Positions 1-7,392 of a DNA stretch of 24,961 bases are shown in pieces. Origin of the DNA: JAQUCI01 sp964553255 (GTDB lineage: Bacteria; Bacillota_I; Bacilli_A; Erysipelotrichales; Erysipelotrichaceae); assembly GCA_964553255.1 (NCBI GenBank), contig CAZKJS010000026.1, positions 1-24,961 of the forward strand, read 5' to 3'. Below the pieces are notes generated by a model. That model saw nothing but the letters and a program-made list of their open reading frames with translations. It ran no database searches and had not been told where the DNA came from. A program made the position numbers and the translations under genes. Position 1 is the first letter of the stretch. Each line of letters begins with the position of its first letter.

Positions 1-170
1 AAGAAAATCTTCTCATGTCATCTAACTCATTGTAAATAAAACTATTGCAGTTCCCAAGAATTGCAGCAACTGTTATTTTGAATGAATAATAAGTAGTATT
101 ATATGATTATAAACATAATTAATTTAAGAACGTGAAATTGATTGTCCTGTTTATTGGTTTAGTAAGATGA

Positions 171-179
171 TGATATAAT
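171..179 (+). promoter_or_regulatory. Extended -10 promoter of gpsA operon
   Basis: TGATATAAT is a consensus TATAAT (174-179) preceded by TGn, 20 bases before the gpsA ATG. A weak -35 (ttattg, 151-156) sits 17 bases upstream. The same nonamer recurs before three other genes of this window. Bases 1-170 show no convincing gene. Confidence 0.65.
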
Positions 180-198
180 AGTAAAAAAGGAGTTATTA

Positions 199-1155
199 AT
201 GAAGATAACAGTAATAGGATGTGGCCGTTGGGGCTCATTGATCGCATGGTATCTAGATAGTATAAAACAAGAAGTGACGCTTTATGGTAGGAAATCTTCT
301 AAGCATATGCAGAGGTTTATGACTGAACGTAAGAATGATGTTATCAGTTTGCCAGCATCTATTAAGTTAAGTAATGATCTAGACGCAATTAACAAGGCAG
401 AAATTGTGATCATTTCGGTAAATAGTCAAGGATTTCAAGCTTTGATGGATGAGTTAAAGATATACAAACCAAAAAACAAAGTTTTCGTCTTGTGTATGAA
501 GGGAATTGAAATCGCAACGGAAAGAAGACTATCACAAGTTGCCAAAGATAACTTAGATGTATCAAACAAAGTAGCAGTATGGTTAGGTCCAGGTCATGTA
601 CAAGAACTCGCTAATGGGATACCAAACTGTATGGTTATTGATAGTGATGATGAAGAAACTAAAAAACTATTGGTAGATGCTTTCTCAAGTGAGCTTATTA
701 GATTTTATTATGGTCAAGACTTAATTGGTAATGAATTAGGGGCTGCCACTAAAAACGTTATTGGCATTGCGGCTGGTATGCTTGATGGTTTAAAACTTTC
801 TTCTTTAAAGGGCGCTTTAATGTCTCGAGGAACACGGGAGGTTGCCAGGCTAATTAAAGCTATGGGAGGTAATGAATTATCGGCCTATGGTTTATGTCAT
901 CTTGGTGATTATGAGGCTACTGTGTTCTCTAAATATAGTCATAATCGTCAATTTGGTGAATCATTCATTAAAAATGAAAAGTATGATGAGTTAGCTGAAG
1001 GTTATTACACAGTTAAGGCAGTGTTGTCATTGGCAACTAAATATAAGGTTGATATGCCAATATGTCACGCTGTGTATCAAATACTATATAAAGATAAAGA
1101 TGCTTTAGAAGTATTAAATGGATTGTTTATAAGAGAGCTTAAAAACGAGTTTTAA
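199..1155 (+). CDS. gpsA: Glycerol-3-phosphate dehydrogenase [NAD(P)+]
   Basis: This cytosolic enzyme reduces dihydroxyacetone phosphate to sn-glycerol 3-phosphate, the backbone for phospholipid synthesis. The 318-aa length is slightly short of the usual 330-340 residues. The N-terminus has the Rossmann dinucleotide motif GCGRWG (residues 7-12). The C-terminal half has the family signature ATKNVIGIAAGMLDGL, with the expected catalytic lysine at K185, followed by ALMSRGTREVARL and YSHNRQFG, all matching the family core. The usual GLGD motif reads HLGD here, a modest deviation. The start is set by AGGAG at 188-192, seven bases before the ATG. An acetyltransferase gene begins one base after the stop codon, so the two are almost certainly co-transcribed. 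Identification is firm from the motifs. Confidence 0.95.
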   Translation: MKITVIGCGRWGSLIAWYLDSIKQEVTLYGRKSSKHMQRFMTERKNDVISLPASIKLSNDLDAINKAEIVIISVNSQGFQALMDELKIYKPKNKVFVLCMKGIEIATERRLSQVAKDNLDVSNKVAVWLGPGHVQELANGIPNCMVIDSDDEETKKLLVDAFSSELIRFYYGQDLIGNELGAATKNVIGIAAGMLDGLKLSSLKGALMSRGTREVARLIKAMGGNELSAYGLCHLGDYEATVFSKYSHNRQFGESFIKNEKYDELAEGYYTVKAVLSLATKYKVDMPICHAVYQILYKDKDALEVLNGLFIRELKNEF

Positions 1156-1156
1156 A

Positions 1157-1699
1157 ATGATCACACTTAAAACAGAAAGACTCACATTACGAGGATGGAA
1201 TACCAAAGATATCTTTGATTTTCATGAATTCATGGGGGACGAGAAAATCGCAAATATGGCAGGGTTTAAACCCCATGAATCCCTGTGGGAAAGTCGAATC
1301 CTTCTTGATATTTTTATTAAAAGAGATTATGGTTGGGCGATATATCATAACGAAGATAAAAAGGTTATCGGTTTTGTTAGTTTGAATGATGACCCAAAAA
1401 GAGCAACAAGTCTAAATGCTAAATGTATTGGTTACTCTTTAACAAGAAAATACTGGGGTAAAGGTTTAATGGTTGAAGCGGTTAGTGCAGTCATGAAACA
1501 TGCATTTAGTGATTTAAGAGTTGGTTTGCTATCGGTCTATCATTACCCAGATAACCAACGATCAAAAAGAGTAATTGAAAAGCTTGGCTTTATATACGAA
1601 GGTTGTTTAAGACAGTCCGCTATTCTTTTTAATCATGAGATCGAGGATGAGTGTTGCTATTCATTAATAGCTTCTGAATACCATAAAATGAAGATATAA
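1157..1699 (+). CDS. GNAT family N-acetyltransferase (RimJ/RimL-like)
   Basis: This 180-aa protein fits the Acetyltransf_3 branch of the GNAT superfamily, which transfers acetyl from acetyl-CoA to an amine such as a protein N-terminus or a small molecule. The start MITLKTERLTLRGW is the typical first strand of RimJ/RimL-like proteins. Further on, YWGKGLMVEAV (about residues 99-109) corresponds to the acetyl-CoA pyrophosphate-binding motif A, and NQRSKRVIEKLGFIYEG (about 133-149) is the usual motif B region. The ATG lies one base beyond the gpsA stop with little room for its own ribosome site, so it is probably translationally coupled to gpsA. The substrate cannot be told from sequence. Confidence 0.88.
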   Translation: MITLKTERLTLRGWNTKDIFDFHEFMGDEKIANMAGFKPHESLWESRILLDIFIKRDYGWAIYHNEDKKVIGFVSLNDDPKRATSLNAKCIGYSLTRKYWGKGLMVEAVSAVMKHAFSDLRVGLLSVYHYPDNQRSKRVIEKLGFIYEGCLRQSAILFNHEIEDECCYSLIASEYHKMKI

Positions 1700-1712
1700 T
1701 AATGTAATCGTT

Positions 1713-1748
1713 ATCAATCAATTTCTTTCTGAAAGTGATAGATTTTTT
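1713..1748 (+). terminator. Rho-independent terminator of gpsA operon
   Basis: ATCAATCA (1713-1720) pairs with TGATAGAT (1736-1743) with one A-A mismatch. An inner CTTT/AAAG stem lies between the arms, and T6 follows at 1743-1748. The stem is AT-rich but the position, 13 bases after the acetyltransferase stop, is right. Confidence 0.6.
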
Positions 1749-1761
1749 CATTTAGTCTATG

Positions 1762-1912
1762 TATAATACACTTGTTGTTGATTAGAGGACTTATTTGTAG
1801 TTCTACAAGATAAATACTAAACCAATACGCACTGTTAGATTAAAAAAGTAGTAATTGACTTAGTGTTTTTTTGTCGTTTAATCAATATCATTAAAATAAA
1901 GGGGGAATTTAG
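1762..1912 (+). promoter_or_regulatory. -10 box and long leader of purine permease gene
   Basis: TATAAT at 1762-1767 is the only good -10 upstream of the permease, which implies an untranslated leader of about 140 nt. No clear -35 is visible. The leader holds an almost perfect dyad, TTGTAG/CTACAA (1795-1800 and 1801-1808 region), with outer TTAT/ATAA pairing. A ribosome site GGGGGA at about 1901-1906 lies before the ATG. I do not see the conserved bases of a purine riboswitch, so the regulatory role of the leader is unresolved. Confidence 0.4.
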
Positions 1913-3265
1913 ATGTTTAAACTCAAAGAAAACAACACAAATGTTTCGACTGAGATTATTGCAGGTTTATCAACTTTCTTTGCGATGGCTTACATTATCG
2001 TTGTTAATCCAGCAATCTTAAGTCAGGCTGGAATGGAATGGGGAGCGGTATTTCTAGCAACCATAATCGCTGCTGTTATCGGTACTTTGATTATGGGCTT
2101 AGTGGCTAATGTGCCATATGCGCAAGCACCTGGAATGGGACTAAATGCATTCTTTGTTTATACAGTTTGTTTTACATTAGGTTTTACATGGCAACAAACT
2201 TTATCAATGGTATTTCTATGTGGTCTGATCAATATTTTGATCACCGTCACAAAGATACGTAAAGCTATCATTAAATCAATTCCAAGAAGTCTTCAAAGTG
2301 CTATTGGTGGTGGTATTGGTATTTTCGTTGCTTATATTGGTATCTTAAATGTTGGACTTATTAATTTTGGTGCTGGTGTTCCATCATTGAGTTCACTAAA
2401 TGATAATGTTATTTGGGTGTTTTTGATTGGTTTAGTTGTAACTATTATCTTGCTTGTTAAAAAGATAAAAGGTGCTATCTTAGTTGGTATCATTATATCA
2501 ACACTTGTTGGTATCCCACTTGGAGTAACATCAGCGACTGAATCAATAAGTTTTGTCGAAGCATTTAAAGTATTGCCAACAACATTTGGGGTAATCTTTA
2601 CTTCAGCAGGTATTCCATCATTAATTGCGGATGTGGCTAAATTACCTTTAGTGTTGATCACGATCTTTTCATTTAGTTTATCTGATACATTTGACACTAT
2701 TGGAACCTTTATTGGTACTGGTAGACGTAGCGGTATCTTTAGTGAAGAAGATGAAAAGGCAATGGAAACAAGTTCAGGCTTTAAGTCTAAAATGGATAAA
2801 GCGTTGTTTGCGGATGCTACAGCTACATCGATTGGTGCTATATTTGGTACTTCAAATACAACAACCTATGTTGAAAGCGCAGCTGGTATTGGTGCTGGTG
2901 GTAGGACTGGTTTGACTAGTGTTGTTGTTGCTTTTTGCTTCTTTATCAGTGCTTTCTTTTCAAACCTAGTAAGTTCAATTCCGCTTGCAGCTGCTGCACC
3001 AGCATTAGTAATCGTTGGTGTAATGATGTTATCGGCATTCAAGGAAATTGATTGGGATGATTTTGAAGAAGCCGTTCCAGCATTTTTCGCTGGTATCTTT
3101 ATGGCCTTATGTTATAGTATTTCTTATGGTATAGCGGTTGGATTTATCTTTTATTGTTTGATCAAGATCATTAAAAATGAAGCTAAATCAATTCATCCGA
3201 TACTATGGGTAGCAACGATATTATTTATCATTAACTTTGTATTAATGGCATATATTAACAAGTAA
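1913..3265 (+). CDS. NCS2 family purine permease (AzgA/PbuG-like)
   Basis: This 450-aa polytopic membrane protein imports purine bases (adenine, guanine or hypoxanthine) with protons. It begins with the family opening GLSTFFAMAYIIVVNPAIL (residues 18-36), followed by YAQAPGMGLNAFF (69-81), which carries the conserved Asn of the AzgA-like branch. The substrate-site regions are SDTFDTIGTFIGTGRRSG (around 256-273) and TTTYVESAAGIGAGGRTGL (around 318-336). About 12-14 hydrophobic segments run through the protein, and the length matches the family. It stands alone between a terminator upstream and one downstream. The exact base transported cannot be decided: PbuG (hypoxanthine/guanine) and PbuO (guanine) types look alike at this level. 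Confidence 0.93.
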   Translation: MFKLKENNTNVSTEIIAGLSTFFAMAYIIVVNPAILSQAGMEWGAVFLATIIAAVIGTLIMGLVANVPYAQAPGMGLNAFFVYTVCFTLGFTWQQTLSMVFLCGLINILITVTKIRKAIIKSIPRSLQSAIGGGIGIFVAYIGILNVGLINFGAGVPSLSSLNDNVIWVFLIGLVVTIILLVKKIKGAILVGIIISTLVGIPLGVTSATESISFVEAFKVLPTTFGVIFTSAGIPSLIADVAKLPLVLITIFSFSLSDTFDTIGTFIGTGRRSGIFSEEDEKAMETSSGFKSKMDKALFADATATSIGAIFGTSNTTTYVESAAGIGAGGRTGLTSVVVAFCFFISAFFSNLVSSIPLAAAAPALVIVGVMMLSAFKEIDWDDFEEAVPAFFAGIFMALCYSISYGIAVGFIFYCLIKIIKNEAKSIHPILWVATILFIINFVLMAYINK

Positions 3266-3287
3266 GTATTAACTACTTATTATCGAT

Positions 3288-3326
3288 TAATCCCCACTAA
3301 CTAAGCTAGTGGGGATTATAATTTTG
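3288..3326 (+). terminator. Rho-independent terminator after purine permease
   Basis: A perfect 12-bp stem, TAATCCCCACTA (3288-3299) with TAGTGGGGATTA (3307-3318), encloses a 7-base loop and is followed by TAATTTT. Confidence 0.85.
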
Positions 3327-3384
3327 TGCAAATGTAATACTTTATAAAAAGTACTCATAATAGCCAATTTTGCCGGTTTTTTCG

Positions 3385-3413
3385 TTGACAATATTATTTG
3401 ATAATGTTATGCT
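3385..3413 (+). promoter_or_regulatory. Strong sigma-A promoter of tRNA operon
   Basis: Consensus TTGACA (3385-3390), a 17-base spacer, and TATGCT (3408-3413) preceded by TGT form an extended -10. This is the best promoter in the window, as expected for a stable-RNA gene. It ends 22 bases before the mature tRNA-Ile 5' end. Confidence 0.8.
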
Positions 3414-3435
3414 AATTAAGCATTTGGTAATTAAC

Positions 3436-3512
<77 letters not shown>

Positions 3513-3530
3513 ATTACTAAATTTATTCCA

Positions 3531-3606
3531 GGGGTTTTAGCTCAGCTGGGAGAGCACCTGCCTTGCACGCAGGGGGTCAGGGGTTCGAACCCCCTAAGCT
3601 CCACCA
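3531..3606 (+). tRNA. tRNA-Ala (TGC)
   Basis: A 76-base cloverleaf with encoded CCA. The acceptor stem GGGGTTT/AAGCTCC includes the G3-T70 wobble that is the alanyl-tRNA synthetase identity element. The anticodon loop CTTGCAC gives TGC, and the T arm AGGGG/CCCCT is fully paired. It lies 18 bases after tRNA-Ile and shares its promoter. Confidence 0.97.
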
Positions 3607-3617
3607 TATGTAAACAC

Positions 3618-3643
3618 ACCGCTGTATTAGCGGTTTTTATTTT
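3618..3643 (+). terminator. Rho-independent terminator of tRNA operon
   Basis: ACCGCT (3618-3623), a 5-base loop and AGCGGT (3629-3634) are followed by a TTTTATTTT tract. It begins 12 bases after the tRNA-Ala CCA. Confidence 0.88.
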
Positions 3644-3829
3644 AAAACAAAATTATTGAATGTATAATATAAATAAGATCAAGTTCTAATCCAAAAAATA
3701 ATATGTAGTTAACTGTATGAGTAATGTTATGACTGGTTAGTGATAGTTTTCTTTTAAATATAATAGGATATTCTTTGCTTATTTGTGATCATCTTTTATA
3801 TCCATCAACACAATAGGGAGGATAGTTTG

Positions 3830-6259
3830 ATGAAGCCGAAGAACAAGCGCTTTTATCTATTATTTGGTTTTTTTGGTGTTGCTTTAGTGATATTTGTTAT
3901 AGTCTTTTCATTGATGAAGAAAGATAAAGTTATTACCGATAATGACGACCCTTTGATAAATCAAACTGATAATGAGGACATTGTTGTAGTTGATCCTAAC
4001 AGTGAGAAGGAAGATTTTATTTCGTCTTTGATCAGTGTTGATGAAACAATACTAAGTGAACAAGATAAGTTTGCGATAATTGATTTTGATGATCGCGTAT
4101 TCTCACCAATCTACCATCCAGTTGTATCACTTTTGACTGACACAGGTCTGGATTTTAGTTAGAAAGCTAGTACACCTTATTCATGTATTGTAACACCTGA
4201 TAGTAATCAAACAAGAACATTCAACTTCCAGTTTAATTAAAACATTTCAGCTAGTAAGTATGTTTGGCAAGTTTCTTTTTATCCGTTTAGTGGTGGTAAA
4301 ACATCATTAGCTGCAGAAACAAGTAATCTTTTACAAAGTGGTGAATTACCAAAAACCGCAACTTCACTTACGATAGATTTTTCGAAAGTGTATAAAGCAG
4401 AGAAAGCATTCTTTCATCCACAACAAGGTTTGATCAAAATTGATCTTAATAAAAACTTACAACTTAAGATAACAGATAGATCGGTTACACAAGCACTTGT
4501 TAATTACGATACTATTCCACTTAGAGTATATTATGTACGCGTTTTCCCCGTTGATAGTTTTGGTAATAGTATTTCAGATGCAGGAGTTGGATTGCCAGTA
4601 TTATATGGTGATCTAAAACCAACTAGTTCTACTGGAAATCGTCTTCGTCCTTTTGCATCAAAATTTTCTCTTTTATTAGCTAAAGCACCGGGGAACGTAA
4701 CGCATAATGGTGAGTTTCCAAATAATTTCATTGATAAAGATCAAGCAACAATGCTTAATGTTGATCCTAAAACTTACGCAGTTTTACCAACTGATTTTCC
4801 ATCAAATACCCAAGAGCTTTTAATACAAGTTAGTCTAGTCAAGTTTACTAAAAATGATTGGACTGATACAGCTGGCTTGGTATATGAAACAAAGATGACG
4901 GCTGATAATTCTGATTTTAAAGATTTAAAGTTTATAAATGGTACATCAGGCATTAAGATTGATTTCTCTAAGTTTGTACCTAGTGACAATAATTTACCAA
5001 ACGATCAATATGTTCGTTACTATGTTCGTGCTGTAGCAATGATTGATGGGGTTCAACCAGGGACAGTTAATGCTTCATACTCAAAAACGATAACAATAGA
5101 TTACGGCAAAAATCAATCACAAGGTTTTCAGTTTTATCCTGAGGTTAAGATTGATCCTGAGATTCCTACTGTTAATAATCTATCTTATACGCCAATACAA
5201 TGGGAGAGTACGGGTTGGCAATATCATTATGTTGTAACACGACAACCTACTGAGAAAGAAGTATTCATCTTATGGGGGAGCGATAAACTCTATTCAGCTC
5301 TTCCTGTAGGAGCTAAGATTGATTTTACCCCAAAACCTGAGAATAAATCATGGTGGGAAGATGCTTGGGATGCCATTTCGAATTTCTTCAGCGATCTCGT
5401 TGATTTAACAGCTAAATTAGTTAATTGGGTGAGTAAAGCTTACGCTGATTTTAAATCAGGTATCATTAATATTGCAGTATCAGCTTTACCAAAATCTTTA
5501 CAGGGACCAATGCGTGTGGCATTAACAGCGCTAGCTGATTACGGCCTTGCTTCAATTGGTATACCACCGACATTACCAAACTTTGATCAGTTAGCAAATA
5601 TGGGTAAAGATTATCTAGCAACTGTCGCAATGCAACAAGCAGGAATACCAGCGGGATCACTTATTGAATATGGGGTAGAAGAAGTAGCTGAAGAAATATC
5701 AGAAAACTTGAGCAGATCAGCTAAAACATCATCACCAAATCCGATGAACTGGGATTTTGTTAAACTTGATGATATGTATCTTTATAGACCAGCCTATATA
5801 ACAATAGAACTATATAATCCATATAGTGATCCAACCCCGTCAGGTAAATTATCACTGATAGTTGATAAGTTCATGGATATGAGTAAAAATGGATATGATC
5901 CTGCAATAACTAGATTATATGCTCTTTATGGCTCATCATATATTTGCTTGTTTAAACCGGTTTTTGGGATGGAAATACCATCGCTTGCGCCTGGTCAACA
6001 TTTAAACATACCAATCATTCTTGAACCATATATAGGTATTCCACTGCCAGGAACTTCATCACCAGTATCATCAGAAGGTTTTCATCACATGTATAGTTTA
6101 GGCGAATACAACTTTAGTGTTAACATAACTTATGAACTTCCACCAATTAGTGAAAGTGTAAGTAAACAAGGATACACTGAAGATGCTATTTATAGCTATA
6201 GCTCAAATGGTAGTTCGTTTAGCTTTAGTATTGATCCTTATAATCACTACAATAAATAA
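3830..6259 (+). pseudogene. Secreted multidomain protein gene with two in-frame stops
   Basis: One reading frame runs from ATG 3830 (ribosome site GGGAGGA at 3816-3822) to TAA 6257-6259, interrupted only by TAG 4160-4162 and TAA 4238-4240. Translating across both stops gives about 809 codons. An N-terminal membrane anchor (residues 8-29) is followed by an acidic linker and two similar extracellular modules. Each module has a strand ending in IDFSK followed by YYVR (RVYYVRVFPVD and RYYVRAVAMID), compatible with a fibronectin III-like fold. Then come a Trp-rich amphipathic stretch (WWEDAWDAISNFF, codons at about 5350-5388), a segment containing GIPPTLPNFDQL, and a beta-rich C-terminus. I cannot name a family. 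The part after the stops stays open for over 2 kb, so the lesions are recent, are assembly errors, or are suppressed. The upstream fragment alone would be a 110-aa anchored peptide. A -10-like TATAAT lies at 3759-3764. Confidence 0.75.
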
Positions 6260-6333
6260 ATGAGCTAACACAACATGATTTATTTTCATTTATTTCGTTG
6301 TCTAATGTTTGCTAACAATCATTAGCTTATTCT

Positions 6334-6342
6334 TGATATAAT
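6334..6342 (+). promoter_or_regulatory. Extended -10 promoter of nitroreductase gene
   Basis: TGATATAAT, with TATAAT at 6337-6342, ends 21 bases before the ATG. No good -35 is visible. It is the same nonamer as upstream of gpsA, the tetR gene and the SIS-domain gene. Confidence 0.6.
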
Positions 6343-6362
6343 AAACTTGAGGAGTTGATTGT

Positions 6363-7175
6363 ATGAAAAGTGTGGTTAATATTAAGAAAGAAGGTAAACA
6401 TATGTTGGCTGTTCTTTCTTTTGATCCACATAGTGAGTTTAATGAGTATAAGAAAAACATTTACGTAAAATGTGATTGTTTATCTGGTTCATTTCGTACG
6501 CGTATAAGAAGTATGAAAAATGGTGACTATGTTATCCTATTTAATAAAACAATAAGAGAAAAACTTAAGATACCAAAAAATGGAATTGAGAATGTTGAGA
6601 TAGACATCAATATTGATGAAATATCAATTGTTGATCACACTGAGCAATTACCACCAATGGTTAAAGATGTACGCATAAGAAATATATTTGATCGCGTTAG
6701 TATTCGCCAGTTTACAGCTGACCATATTGAAAAACGTAAGTTGAATACAATTCTTTATGCTGGTATGAGTGCTCCCTCAGCAGGTAACAAAAGACCATTT
6801 CATTTCATCATTCTCGATGATGATAAGAAAATCAGCAACATCGTTGCTCAAACGCCTTATATTAAAATCATCGCTGGAGCGAAACTCAATATTGTCGTTT
6901 GTGGTGATCAAATAATGCAACCAATAAATGAATATCTATTAGCTGATTGTGCAGCTGCTACTGAGAATATGTTATTAGCGATCTCAAGTCTTGATTTGGG
7001 TGGTGTTTGGTGTGGTATTAAGAAAGACTCGGATCTTCAAGAAATAATCAGTAACGAACTGGCATTACCAAGTGATATTATACCAACTGCCATAATTGCT
7101 TGTGGTGTCGTAGATAAAAAAGTAGCTGCTAAACGAGTATTTGATCAAAAGAAAGTTCATTACAATAAATGGTGA
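6363..7175 (+). CDS. DUF1905-nitroreductase fusion protein
   Basis: This 270-aa protein joins two domains. Residues about 12-88 look like a DUF1905 beta-barrel: FRTRIRSMKNGDYVILFNK followed by IREKLKIPKNGIENVEIDI matches the usual order of an FR(T/S) strand, a nucleus of Gly/Tyr, a charged helix and a VEIDI strand. Residues about 108-262 form a nitroreductase-fold FMN flavoprotein. They contain RVSIRQFT, the flavin-contacting SAPSAGNKRPFHFIIL, and DCAAATENMLLAISSLDLGGVWCGI, which is the characteristic helix and turn of small clostridial-type nitroreductases. Such enzymes reduce nitro compounds, quinones or flavins with NAD(P)H. AGGAG at 6350-6354 sets the start. The gene is monocistronic, with a promoter before it and a terminator after it. 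DUF1905 is more familiar to me beside YdeI-type domains, so this pairing is unusual. The substrate is unknown. Confidence 0.85.
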   Translation: MKSVVNIKKEGKHMLAVLSFDPHSEFNEYKKNIYVKCDCLSGSFRTRIRSMKNGDYVILFNKTIREKLKIPKNGIENVEIDINIDEISIVDHTEQLPPMVKDVRIRNIFDRVSIRQFTADHIEKRKLNTILYAGMSAPSAGNKRPFHFIILDDDKKISNIVAQTPYIKIIAGAKLNIVVCGDQIMQPINEYLLADCAAATENMLLAISSLDLGGVWCGIKKDSDLQEIISNELALPSDIIPTAIIACGVVDKKVAAKRVFDQKKVHYNKW

Positions 7176-7214
7176 ACATGACTTAGTGACTATAATTAAG
7201 CTTATTAATGATAG

Positions 7215-7249
7215 AAATGATCACATCAGTTGATGATTGATCATTTTTT
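7215..7249 (+). terminator. Rho-independent terminator after nitroreductase
   Basis: AAATGATCA (7215-7223) pairs with TGATCATTT (7238-7246). The stem extends inward as CATCA/TGATG, and T6 follows at 7244-7249. Confidence 0.8.
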
Positions 7250-7346
7250 GTTGAATGATGTTTAAACTGAAAATTGAATTAAACAAAGGTAATGAGTGAT
7301 AGAAATACTTATAATAAGCTTAATTGGCTTAATAAAAAATGAACTA

Positions 7347-7355
7347 TGGTATACT
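7347..7355 (+). promoter_or_regulatory. Extended -10 promoter of DUF1538/P-II operon
   Basis: TGGTATACT, with TATACT at 7350-7355 preceded by TGG, lies 22 bases before the GGAGGT ribosome site. A TTGGCT at 7324-7329 is spaced 20 bases away, too far for a good -35. Confidence 0.45.
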
Positions 7356-7392
7356 TATATAAAATGTAGAATGAATGGAGGTAAACTTAATA

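Noticed and set aside
1..120. Fragments of genes at the left edge on either strand
   Set aside because: A 12-codon plus-strand tail ending at 37-39 and a minus-strand frame without a start are both too short to support.
1780..1840. Possible purine riboswitch upstream of the permease
   Set aside because: The conserved loop and junction bases of the aptamer could not be aligned; only a generic hairpin is present.
3785..3829. Earlier GTG start for the interrupted secreted protein
   Set aside because: It lacks a ribosome site; ATG 3830 has GGGAGGA and places the membrane anchor at the N-terminus.
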